A stretch of DNA of 64,000 bases, taken from assembly GCA_035610835.1 (NCBI GenBank), contig CM069447.1, positions 76,072,312 to 76,136,311 on the forward strand. The letters run 5' to 3'. Made by a program: the position numbers and the translations under genes. This document shows positions 37,725 through 47,699 of this stretch, one piece after another (position 1 is the stretch's first letter; each line of letters opens with the position of its first letter). The notes beneath the pieces are model-generated. The model was given only the letters and a program-made list of their open reading frames with translations. It did not search any database and had not been told where the DNA came from. The DNA is from Ophiura sarsii. Lineage: Eukaryota; Echinodermata; Ophiuroidea; Amphilepidida; Ophiuridae.

Positions 37725-39380
37725 GACCATGCAATGATGTATATTCTTCTTACTTACATTTCAACTATAATTTAATAAACCATCCAAGTTTGATGCGTTC
37801 AAGAATGCACTAGATTACGAAGACTCAGAATTGCTACTTGCAAAATTGGCAGAGGCCCAGAGTAATGTCTTGGAGCAATCTGTATTCTTACAGATTAAAT
37901 GCGATATTAACATACGTGAGATTGAATATGCAGGTATGTGACATCATATCATACTCGTACAGAGTTGTACAGATTAGAGGCATTCATCAAGACAGTACTT
38001 TTGGAAGCCTGGATTGTGTATTAACGACTATAAAGATGACGTGTTTAGTCAATTGGAAACTATTAATAATATGACACCACGTGCGTTCGTTTTGTCAAAT
38101 GAAAAAGTTTAAAAGTGTGAAAGGTAATGATGTCTCTCCACAAAATCTGTTTACACAATGCGTTTCTCCTAGGAAGAAGCATTGACAACGACTTTTATTT
38201 TAATAATTGTGTAGATTTTGTTTTCATTCTAAAAAGATGTGTTATTTACCATGCACCCAAGTTTTAAGTGATGTGTTATTACCATGAACCTCAAGCTTTA
38301 AACCACAAAAAAATACTGTTTCCGAATGTTACACATAACGAATTTGATTGTATTACAGAGTACGAAGAAGATCAGGGGAATCTGTTTAGCCTGTTTTCAG
38401 AACATGCAACCCTTGATCCACAACAGAAAGACGCAGATCAGATGAACAAAGAATAAACTGGATCGCAGGAAAAATCTTCTCGCCCATGCACATTCAAATT
38501 CACCTCGATGATATCGATCGCTAAAAGAATCAGACCAAAATGACGTCAAATTCATCATGAAGTAGGTTTTGATTCCTTTTAATGATCTAGATGATTGACG
38601 TCTAGTGTTCAGAATGTTACACACATTGGAAAGTACGCTATGGTTGATTGCTACTCTTCAGAAAATGGCAATGGAAAACCTTGTATACACACAGGGTGTA
38701 TCTAGGATTTGTTGAACCGGTGGGCAAAACTCCTCACGAGTGGGTCCAGGGACCCACCTTAGTATGAGTGGCCATAGTATAAACAAATACGTGTAAGGTT
38801 AGTCGTCTAAGATAACATCGTACACGTCGAAGATGAGCAAAAACAGTTTACACCTGAGTGATTCTGTGAAATCTAAGTGGGTACATTATAAAGTATGAAC
38901 CTTAATCTATCATTTAACACAATCTGGATTTACTGAATATTCATAATTACGTAATAGCATTAGCATACAATAACCCATATTTGGACAGTGAAAAACATGC
39001 CACTTTGGCAGGAATTTTTAATTAGCTTGATAGCACGTGTATTGAAATGAGCAGAACTTTGTTTCGGATAAGTGTGCAAGTCTAACATTTTGCATCGGGA
39101 AACCAGAGACCATGTTCAACGAGGTCCTAAATGGAGATTTGTTTTGATTTTTTAAATCGTATTTGTATTTTTAAGATTTTTTTTTCTTCAGTTTTTTTTA
39201 ATAACAGTTTAAATGGCATTATTATTAAAGTAAGTGTTTATAACATATATGTGCGGCTCTTAGAGTGATTTTAACTTCTTGTTGGCTGAACTTTGAGCTT
39301 CTGCTGGTAAAAGAAAATTTAAAAAATAAAAATAAAAAAAATAAAAAACCGCCCGCCTGCCCCTCCTCTCTGAAAGCTGT
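37725..39380. other. Unassigned stretch with short open frames
   Basis: Frames at 37838-38074 and 38268-38456 have plausible amino-acid composition; the latter ends in acidic residues after a possible acceptor near 38357. They show no domain that can be named. CACAGGGTGTATCTAGGATT at 38691 resembles a DNA-transposon end but no partner was found. Confidence 0.4.
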
Positions 39381-39395
39381 GGAGGACAACATAAC

Positions 39396-40034
39396 AATAG
39401 AAAATTTGGGCCTTATGGAGATGAGGTCGCGGAGGAATATAACTGTGACCTGAGCGTTTCGCCGGAGGTCAGTTACGATCAATCAAGACAACAACAACAA
39501 CAGGGGTCAGATCTATCATCTTCGGACGGACCGGTTGTGAATGCAAATGTGTCGGAGAAAGAGGAAGGTGAACTTGATTTGGATGTAGTTGATGACAAAT
39601 ACGATAAGTTTTTTGGCGGAGTTTATGAATCCAAAAGAGGAGACAATTGCCCCGGTTGATCCACGATTAGCAGCCGGAATCAAGTCGATGTTCAGGAATG
39701 GAATCGATTCTGACATGTTTCGTAAGAAAGTATCGATGATCAAATGCCCGAGTAATATGGAGGAGTTGTATGATGTACAAACGGATAGTCTCGTGTATGT
39801 CCTCTAGAAACATCAAGTTTTTCTTTTAGTTCTTTTACCAACAAATTTGATAAAATAATCCAAACAGCCATCACGAAGGCTGGTTGTTGCATGATGCAAA
39901 TGGTGGACAGTATTCAGAATACGGTGAATGCTGGAGATGGTGGAGAGAGATGTGCAAAAGCAGATGAGTGGACGAGCTTGGAAATGACTGGTCTGGCATT
40001 GCTAGGACATGGTTTTCACAATAAACAACATTAA
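39396..40034 (+). pseudogene. Gag-like / structural-type protein remnant, one frameshift
   Basis: The upstream frame encodes an acidic segment with a Q5 run (after DQSR) and DVVDDKYDKFFGG. A frameshift near 39640 moves coding to the frame with APVDPRLAAGIKSMFRNG and IKCPSNMEELYDVQTDS. After a stop near 39806 a further frame reads KIIQTAITKAGCCMMQMVDS and ends SLEMTGLALLGH. The order (acidic lead, then a VDxxLA...P.N segment, a helical segment, and a final ALLGH) resembles gag-like proteins of DIRS-type retroelements. Alternatively it belongs to the virus-like remnant that follows immediately. No recombinase or RT accompanies it. Confidence 0.4.
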
Positions 40035-40036
40035 CG

Positions 40037-40111
40037 CATGAAGAGTTTAAAATAGGCTTAACTGTAGGGGGTATAATTATAGGAACTTTAGCTTTGGGGT
40101 ATTTGAAATAA
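40037..40111 (+). pseudogene. Tiny hydrophobic reading frame
   Basis: About 24 codons (HEEFKIGLTVGG then IIIGTLALGYLK) encode one membrane-spanning-like helix and end at TAA 40109-40111. There is no ATG in this frame after the preceding stop. The next gene, on the opposite strand, ends at 40117, so the stop codons are 5 bp apart. This compact convergence suggests both belong to one element. Its function is unknown. Confidence 0.35.
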
Positions 40112-40116
40112 CTCGC

Positions 40117-40306
40117 TTACTTTGAGGATATAAGTTTACTAGCAAATTCATACAAAAGGTACCCAACGGCAATGAATAGCACCCACAAGTTTTCTGCAAG
40201 CACACCAACTACAGAAGCCGCTGATTTCATCAAAAGGCTAATAAGTGCCCCAATAAGGCCAGGCAGTGCAGCCAATGCTTTATCTCCCAATTTTATAAGC
40301 AAATTT
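40117..40306 (-). pseudogene. Capsid-adjacent gene, hydrophobic C-terminal tail after a stop
   Basis: This segment is in the same frame as the part upstream and is separated from it only by a TGA at 40309-40311. It encodes an amphipathic-hydrophobic tail (LIKLGDKALAALPGLIGAL, then two membrane-like stretches including LWVLFIAVGYLLYEF) and ends KLISSK. It looks like the membrane-active end of the same protein rather than a separate gene. An AAGTGAGTAA splice-donor-like sequence overlaps the stop, but decay is the simpler reading. Confidence 0.45.
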
Positions 40307-40308
40307 AC

Positions 40309-40801
40309 TCACTTTTGCAGTTGTGCTTTGATCCATTCGCGAGAGCCTGGAGTTGGTTTAGGATCGGGTTTTGGGTCGGGTTTTGGATCGGGTTTTGGGT
40401 CGGGTTCTTGGTCGGGTTTTGGATTTGGTGTTACTGATTTTACTGCTGATGTTATGGATTCTACTAATGTGGTAATAGCCAAGCCTATTGCCGTTAATAT
40501 AACCGTAATTGTGACTCCCTGTTCGCGAAATAGTATGCGGATTTTATCATCAAGCGTCAGTTCTTTACTTAGCATTTTTTCGTATGTGTGTTTTATTGCT
40601 TCAATTTGAGTCTTAATTTCCGGTACAAAGCCTGTTATACTATTTTTTTGAAATTCGATTTTGGAATCTAACTCTGCAATGCGTTCTTTTCTTGTGGCTT
40701 TTTGTTCTTCAGTTATATCAACAATAGAATCAGCTACTTCTTGCTCTCGTTGCCCATCATATGCATTAATTTTAATCATCGCTGCTTCAATTTGCCCCTT
40801 A
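40309..40801 (-). pseudogene. Capsid-adjacent gene, middle part after the retrotransposon insertion
   Basis: Encodes a charged helical region (DITEEQKATRKERIAEL) with coiled-coil-like spacing, one transmembrane-like helix (VTITVILTAIGLAITTLV), then a (KPDP)n-type Pro/Lys/Asp linker and SREWIKAQLQK before a TGA. The frame continues that of 42051-42792 if the 1235-bp insertion and one copy of the target duplication are removed. No enzymatic motif is visible. A structural or membrane role in a virus-like element is inferred from its position beside the capsid gene. Confidence 0.5.
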
Positions 40802-40805
40802 ACAG

Positions 40806-40841
<36 letters not shown>

Positions 40842-42050
40842 CATATTTGTATAGCGCCTAACATCGAGATCCCTAAGCGCTTTAACATAAAAACATAATA
40901 ACAAACAAATACATGGATATGGACTACAATTAAAAAGCCTTTGTGAACAAATGAGTCTTTAAGGATTTCTGACATATAGTCTCTGCATTTTTCACATGAA
41001 GTGGAATATTATTCCAGAGTTCTGCAGCTGACACAGAGAAGGAACGTTGACCATACTGAGTGGACGTTGAAGAGCAGACAAGACGCGATAGAGATGAAGA
41101 ACAAAGATTGCGTGAAGGTGTATATTGTTTGATTAGATCTTGAAGATAGATTGGCGCAGTACCATGAAGACATTTATAAGTCAGAAGTAATATTTTATAC
41201 ACAATACGATACTTGATAGGCAGCCAATGCAGATCACGGAGAGTTGGAGTTATGTGATCATGTTTGCGTGAAAGAGTGATTAATCTTGCAGCAGAGTTCT
41301 GAATTCTTTGAAGCTTGTTTATCTGCGAATTTGGAAGGCCGTGTAAAAGACTGTTACATTGATCTAAGCGACATGTAATAAATGCATGTACCAGCATTTC
41401 AGTTGATTTTCTGTCGAGAAACTTTCTAATCTGTCCAATACGATACAGAGCAAATGAAGCAGAACGGCATATGTTTTTGACAAAGACATCCATTTTCAAA
41501 TCATTCTGAACAATGACTCCCAAATTGCGAGCACTCTTTACTGGTTCAATCAAAGAGTCACAGATTTGAACATGTTTCAAAGGAGATGAATTTCTGAATC
41601 GGGATGAAATATGGAGAAACTCAGTTTTATCATCATTAAGTTTCAAATCATTGGCAGCTGACCACAGTTTAATAGCATTGATGCATGTTTCAAGTTTTGG
41701 GATGAGGGATGAGTGGTCATCCTTGTCAAAAATGATATAAACTTGTGTGTCATCGGCATAAATCATTTTGCCAAGATCATGTAAATCAATGACGTCTTCC
41801 AGCGGTGCTGTGTACATGGTAAATGATAGTGGTCCAATAACTGATCCTTGTGGGACGCCTTCAAGAGGAGTATGAGGATTAGAAATTTTGTCATTTACAG
41901 AGATAAATTGAGACCTATTTTGAAAATAGGAGGAAAACCAGCTTAGCACACGTCCTCTAATACCATATCTGTGAACAAGTCGGTTAAGGAACACATCATG
42001 GTTGATGGTGTCAAATGCTGCAGAGTAATCAAGAAGTATTAGGACAGTAT
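40802..42050 (-). mobile_element. 5'-truncated CR1/L2-type retrotransposon with 7-bp TSD
   Basis: The insertion proper is 40809-42043 on the minus strand, bounded by ACAGTAT at 40802-40808 and 42044-42050. The 5' end starts inside RT just before the first catalytic motif. The 3' end has an AGCGCTTAGGGATC...GCGCTATACAAAT region and an (ATT)n tail (40809-40842). Truncation at the 5' end and a microsatellite 3' tail are typical of CR1/L2-group target-primed insertion. Confidence 0.85.
40930..42043 (-). CDS. Reverse transcriptase fragment (non-LTR, CR1/L2 type)
   Basis: About 370 codons without a stop. In order: LDYSAAFDTINH (motif A with first catalytic Asp), GVPQGSVIGPLSF (motif B), MIYADDTQVY (motif C, YADD), then the thumb and C-terminal region with LHWLPIKYRI, FSVSAAELWNNIP and KTHLFTKAF before the stop at 40930. 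The N-terminal fingers and the AP-endonuclease domain are absent, so it cannot be an autonomous enzyme. The frame is open into the upstream viral-type gene, giving an accidental 620-codon fused frame. The intact frame implies a fairly young insertion. Confidence 0.8.
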
Positions 42051-42792
42051 TTAACTGTCGGTTAAATCGTCCCACATCACGAACTAATTGCGCATCAAAA
42101 TTGTTTTGTTGTTGTGTTGATTCATTTAGTGGGTTGTAATCATTTAAAGTTTTTAGAAAAATATCTGTGTTTTCTTGAGTGGAGTCTATGACTTGTTGTA
42201 CATTTGATGAAGTAACGGATTCAGGTAAACCGGATAATGCCTCATCTACGGCGACTCTTACTGATGGCGAAACATTCCTGGGAGTTTGATTTTGTCTGTA
42301 ATTACTCAATAGTAGTCCATTTCTCATAAAATTAGTGCCACCTTGCCCCATGGGAAGAAGTCGCCCATAATCATTTGCTATAGTACTTGCTGACTTAATC
42401 TTTTTTTTTATCTCTTTCTGTAGTTCTACCTCAAGACCTTTCCATTTTGCATATATAGCACCATCACCTCCTACTCTTAATTCCGCAGATGGTACAAGAG
42501 CATCGCTTGTTGCTATTATATAATTGCGAGGAGGGCTAGTAAATACTCTATTAAAAGCAGCACAGGCTATTTTAATTTTTTGCATATTAAGAGCATTAAT
42601 AGCATTAATTTGTGTGTTGTCTACGGACATACCATCATTACTTCTTAAGTTTGCCAATCTTTGTTCTAAGGCATCAAAACTATTTCTTTCGGTTTGATAT
42701 ATTTCATCTGTGAATGATGTTTCTTGAGTGTCTCCTGTTGTATCTTCGTCTCTACCTCCTCTCGCAAAATCATCTAAGTTAACGTCATCCAT
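42051..42792 (-). pseudogene. Capsid-adjacent virus-like gene, N-terminal part
   Basis: Starts at ATG 42792 (MDDVNLDDFARGG) and encodes about 247 residues: an acidic N-terminus, a QTERNSFDALEQRLANL helix, a globular stretch with PPRNYIIATSDAL and VGGDGAIYAKWKGLEVELQ, a charged helix, and a Q-rich stretch before the insertion. The start is 49 bp from the divergent capsid-like gene, suggesting a shared promoter in the AT-rich gap (TATATATATA at about 42809-42830). It is not a family I can name. It resembles conserved uncharacterised proteins next to capsid genes in Polinton-like elements only in layout. The gene is broken by the retrotransposon and a later TGA. Confidence 0.5.
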
Positions 42793-42841
42793 AATTAATT
42801 TTTATTTATATATATATTAGATATATATAATAAATAACGAA
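42793..42841. promoter_or_regulatory. Divergent AT-rich intergenic gap
   Basis: Forty-nine bp between two divergent start codons, almost all A/T with TATATATATATTAG and ATATATATAAT words. It could hold back-to-back TATA-type promoters of the virus-like element. Inferred from position and composition only. Confidence 0.35.
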
Positions 42842-44035
42842 ATGAGTATGGAGTATGGTAATAAACTTAATCCTATGAGAAAGTTACGTAAAGCGAAGGG
42901 AATTAAAGGCGAGCGCATGACAGTATACAACACACACAATCCAGACACAATTGATCCAAACGGCATTCTAACAGTACGATTTCCAGATTTAGGCCCTCAT
43001 GATGTAATTATACCCGGGACAGCAAAACTATCGTTTAAAATAGCCCTCAATGCACCTGCAGATGCAAACCGCACAAACGTCAATAACTTAGGTCGCGCAA
43101 TCGTAAGCAAAATTGAAGTTAAGCTAGAAGGTCAAAGCGTTTACACCCTTAATGACAGTGATATGTTTCACTGTTATTAAGATCTGTGGATGACGCAACA
43201 AGAGCGTGAAAATGCAGTATATCAAGGAATTCAATCCGAGGCCCTGCGAAAGATTAGAATTAATGCCGGCGATAAGGGTGCCAATGCCTCTGATGTTGCC
43301 CTGGGAGATGCCTACAGCAACTTGTTTAGCATTCCGCTTGATTTTGAATTGCTCGAGGGTAATATGCCATTTCATCAATACGACCTTAAGGACAGACTAT
43401 CTTACGAGCTAACTTTCAATCATTATGGCAACGTGATTGTGTCCAGTGATAATACTGCAACTTATACAATTACTGGGATTAGTATGGAATTTGAAGTGCT
43501 AAACTCTAAAGCCTTAGCAATGGACATTAAGCAAAAGCAAAAAGGCCGCAATATTGTGCTTTATGATCGCGTTATAAAACATACTAAACTACTCCTAAAC
43601 AAAAGCGAATCAACTTGGAACATTACTCTAGCACCTCAAGCATTCTCAATGAAAGGAATTATAATTATATTCAAGGAGCCGCAAAAACCGCATTTGAAGG
43701 AGACAGTGAAGATTTCTACAACCCCAAAATTACTAAAGTTTCTACTACAATCGATGGTAAGCCCAATCAGATCTATTCTAGCGGTATGCGGGCTCATCAA
43801 CAGTTCCACGAGATCAGGAAGCATTTCTCAGACGGCAAGAATCGCGATGCTATAAATGTTGCAAAAGAATTTGACTTGGCTGATGTAACAGCGGCAGAAT
43901 ACTTTACTAATAAATATGCTCTTTGGCTTGATTTCCGTAGTAACGATGATTTGACATTACACGGTAGCGGCAGGAAAATTGAGGGTGCTAAGCCAATCTA
44001 TACAAATTGAGATTGAGAAGACAGCCCAGGCAGCA
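42842..44035 (+). pseudogene. Major capsid protein-like gene of a Polinton/Maverick-like element (broken)
   Basis: Begins MSMEYGNKLNPMRKLRK at 42842. About 115 codons later a TAA (43178-43180) interrupts the frame, which resumes in the same frame to about 43675. A frameshift follows, then a second near 44000; sequence resembling the family is lost after about 44035. Visible segments include NGILTVRFPDLGPHDVIIPG, FSIPLDFELLE, DRLSYELTF, GRNIVLYDRVIKHTKLLLN, and late GMRAHQQFHEIRKHF and ALWLDFRS. The beta-rich segments and order fit my recollection of double-jelly-roll capsid proteins in animal Polinton-like elements. Length (~395 codons) is near the shorter members. No polymerase, protease, ATPase or integrase was found around it. 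An alternative is another DNA-virus-derived capsid family. Confidence 0.55.
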
Positions 44036-44039
44036 GGAA

Positions 44040-45715
44040 GCCAGGTGTTTAGTCTTTCAATATGTATAAACATCGTACACCAAATGTTAGAACTTCATGG
44101 TCAACAAGTTGGGTAAACACGTGCACCCTTTTTTTAGGGACAACCGGTAGGTTGAAATAATGGTTTGATTGATTCATTTGCGTATATGTCAACAATGCAA
44201 GCATTGGAACAGATACCACTTGAAGAATAAGAACACACAATAATCTCTGATTGACACTCGAGATCTAAATTCCGTAAAACAAACAAGGAGGGACCATCTC
44301 AAATAAGTTTTTATTACGGAAAATACGCAACGATAAACCATAGAAAATAGCAACGGATAAAGAACAATGGAGGGATTATAATGTAATAAATTGTTGTGGA
44401 ATGTAAAGCAATACCAGTGGGGATTTCAAAAGGAGCTGATCATAACATGTCCTCAAACCGTTGGAATTATGTGACGTTTACTTTAAAAATACACATCTAG
44501 TAGCTCTAAAGACAGCAGTAATAAGAGAGTTTGTGGCAGCCATATTTGATTGATACATTCATGTTTATCTTCATTTTGATTATCAAAATAAGTATACACA
44601 TTGATATAAGCATTTTTCGATGTTTCTGATTAGATTTTGAAGGCACAGTAAGCTTTTATCTGGCAAATATCATGATTTTAGCCATTTTTGGCCCAGTTCA
44701 AACATATCTGCCGGTTGCGCATGCGCATATTTTTTTGTATGATTCATATGAATAAGTTCAGCTAATTGATTACCTATCCTATTATATCGCCCAAACTAGT
44801 TAAAGTTCTTAGATTTCCCTATTTTTTTTCCGCAATATTAACGATTCACTGACTGGGATTTGTCAGCCAAAGTGAAAATGGGCTGTTTGTAATACTGATA
44901 TTTATATACTTTTATTCAATCGCTTCCCCTTACATTTTTTACAAATGACGATGAATATTAGGATACCATTGATAAAGGAATAATGTACAGTGAATTTGGC
45001 GTAGGTTTCGTCAAATTTTTCTCAGATTCAGGTCTGTGTGATGGCAATAATTTGCAGCAAAAATACAACATGCCATCAAGTTCAAAGACAATATTAGGTA
45101 TAGTATGTGCACCACACGCATGTTTAATTCATAGCAAATGTGATTGAATTGTGTGATTATAATCGATCATGAACAGAGTTCATTTACATCGTGTTATATT
45201 GAGGTCAACTCTGACTAAAGGGCGTATCAGCTCGTATCGCTACGGGTGGGGACTTTTGGTTCGCTGTACGTGGGTTAGGAAATCAAAGGGATTGTGCGCA
45301 ACTGCATACTGACTGCTGAGAGCGTCGTGTATTAATACAACGGTTGCAGGTTCAAATCCTGTTAGAATGAAATGTTTAAATAGAAATTGAATCGGCATTT
45401 AAATGAGCCAACCAGACCAATTCAAATGGGGCGTCTTGAAAATAGATCCTCTCTAAGGGATGTAGCATATGCATGTCCGATTGGAGGTGGTTTGATGTAG
45501 CTGCCTATAAGGCCTACAGGTTTTAAATAACATTATTTGGGACAAGTAACGTATAAACAGCTTATTTTAAAAAGGCGCTAACTTATTATAAGTGAAATAG
45601 TTGAAAAACAAAGATTTTAAATAATAGGCATATTTCACTTGGGAAACGTTAGCTCGTATGCCAAAAATAAAAACAAAACCTGTTAAAGGAGGAAAATATG
45701 GAGATACGATAAGGC
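44040..45715. other. Unassigned stretch with a tRNA-like B box
   Basis: No coding region is recognised. A short inverted repeat TTCCGTAA ... TTACGGAA flanks about 40 bp near 44270-44330. At 45308-45368 a tRNA-like trace includes GGTTGCAGGTTCAAATCC (see separate entry). Confidence 0.45.
45308..45368 (+). other. tRNA-derived fragment (B box only)
   Basis: GAGAGCGTCGTGTATTAATA then CGGTTGCAGGTTCAAATCC. The last 11 bases fit the pol III B box and the preceding part resembles a tRNA anticodon arm region. The 5' acceptor strand and a good A box are missing, so this is a degraded tRNA or SINE piece. Confidence 0.35.
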
Positions 45716-45719
45716 CCAT

Positions 45720-47090
45720 TATTGGGGATTAAGAGGTCATCTTGCTTCCACAAACTGGTCAAGTGTATTCCAGAAGAAAGATCCTGAAACTGCTTGCTCT
45801 AAAGTCACCAATATCATCTGCGATGCTATCGACCTGTTCATCCCAAGTAAGACAGTCACCAATAGGACCGGAGACAAGGTTTGGTTCAACGATGAATGCC
45901 GTAGGGCATCTAAAATGAAGCATCGTCTCTTTAAGAAAGCCAAAAAGGACCAAACTGAAGTCAACAAGGCAAAGTTCGCTGAAGCTAGACATTCCTACAA
46001 CCAAGCAAGCCAGGAGATCTTACAACGCCAAATTGAGAAAGATCCGGCAGACAAAGCGCTGAGCAGCAACAAATGATGGAGAATCATCAACACTCTCTCT
46101 CGCAGAACTGCTCGATCTGAGATCCCAGTGATTGATCATCATAACGTTACCCACATCACAGCAAGGGACAAGACAGAAGCTTTTTGTCAGACATTTACAG
46201 ACAAATGCAGACTCCAAGGTGCTAAAGACCAGGCTCTCCAAAAGTTCATCCTTCAACAAACAAATATTTTGAAAAGATAGTCTTGAAACCCAAGGATGTG
46301 AGAAAACTGCTAAAACACCTCAATCCAGACAAAGCCACTGGACCAGACCTTATCCCAACCAAGGTTCTAAAGGAATGCTGTGCTGAGCTCGCCATCCCGC
46401 TCTGCTTTTTGACCTCTGCCTCAAGCATGGTGTGTTTCCAAACCAATGGAAGATAGCCTCTGTCACTCCAATTCACAAGAGAGGTTCCAAGGCTGACCCA
46501 ACAAAGTATCGTCCCATAAACAACATCAGTAAGATCATGGAAGCTGTAGTACAGAGACAACTCCAACGCTTTCTTCTAAGCAATAACCCGATCTCCAGCA
46601 GACATTTTAGATTTAGAGCAGGCCACAGCACAGCTGATCTCCTCAACATCCTGTCACAGAGGTGGAACCACTCCCTAGACCTAAGCGATGAAGTTTGTGT
46701 CATCGCCCTTGAAAAGCTCTCGAAAAGGTATGGCATAACGGACTCTGCTCGAAACTGTTGGCTAAAGGTGTTACTGGAAGACTGCTTTCGTGGATAGACA
46801 ACTATTTATCTGATAGATCCATCAACTTCGTCATTTCAGGTCAGGCATCCACTGCTCCAATAAATGCTTCTGTTCTACAAGGATCTATCCTTGGCCCAAT
46901 ACTTTTCTTTGTTTTTATTGATGACCTTGCAGATGTTGGTGACAACGAACTATATCTATATGCCGACGACTCAACACTCTTTGCACCCATTAAGTCATCA
47001 ACCGATCCCAACACAATAGCTGCTAGTCTCAACAAAGATCTAAGTAACATGAAAGCATGGACTGCTGAATGAAAAGTGACCTTTGAGCCT
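45720..47090 (+). pseudogene. Non-LTR retrotransposon pol pseudogene with internal RT deletion
   Basis: The inter-domain region between endonuclease and RT is readable (KVWFNDECRRASKMKHRLFK, then WRIINTLSRRTARSEIP after an in-frame TGA, then TFTDKCRL). RT begins LLKHLNPDKATGPDLIPTKV and continues, after a frameshift near 46430, with FPNQWKIASVTPIHKRGSK and KYRPINNISKIMEAVV. Then CVIALEKL runs directly into a later segment: the region carrying RT motif A is deleted. The last frame has VLQGSILGPILF (motif B) and LYLYADDSTLF (motif C, YADD), then is cut off at 47072-47090 by satellite sequence. No endonuclease domain and no 3' end are present. Several stops and frameshifts mark it as dead. Confidence 0.8.
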
Positions 47091-47092
47091 AC

Positions 47093-47480
47093 CATACGCA
47101 ATGGTTATTTAACACTAAAAGGGTCCTGAAAAACGTTCATGAAGCCAGCTTGAATAGTAAAACAATGTAACCAATTCGCTCGAAACGTGCAAAAATAGTC
47201 CAGAAAACGTTCATGAAACATATTTTTATAAAGCTTGAATAAACACTGAATCCAATGGCTAATTTAACACTGAAAAGCCCCAGAAAAAAACGTTCCTGAG
47301 CCATCAATCCCATCATGTTTAAACTGTCAATTTGTTAATCTAAAATGGTCCGGAAAAACGTTCCTTAAGCTATCTTAAGCCAACTTAAATAAATAAAAAT
47401 TGAATCTAACTCGCGCGAAATCGCGAACTCTCACTAAAATTGTTCAGACAACGTTCCTGAAACCATGTTGTTAATTAAAC
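47093..47480. repeat. Second array of the ~100-bp satellite (cf. 28180-29185)
   Basis: Four diverged units with TTATTTAACACTAAAAGG, TCCTGAAAAACGTTCATGAA, CCAATTCGCTCGAAACG and AAGCTTGAATAAACA, in the same order as 28850-29185. It lies precisely between two non-LTR retrotransposon remnants. Confidence 0.85.
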
Positions 47481-47699
47481 CTTGAAACTAATTCGCGCAA
47501 ATGGGGCATCATCATCACCCATCATCATCATCACAATTAGACACTTTTCAGCTTCAGGGTTATTCAAAAAAGCTGGACCTGGCTATGACTGTCATTTTGT
47601 GAAACAAGATTTTATCTCATATAATCGCAATGAACTCTTAAACATGAAATCTGACAACCTCACCGTGTCTCCTGATACATGGAATAGCATCCAGTCTTT

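Noticed and set aside
40930..42792. A genuine 620-residue virus-RT fusion protein
   Set aside because: A 7-bp target duplication and a microsatellite tail show a retrotransposon insertion; the fused frame is chance.
45308..45368. Functional tRNA gene
   Set aside because: Only the B-box half is recognisable; no acceptor pairing or A box.
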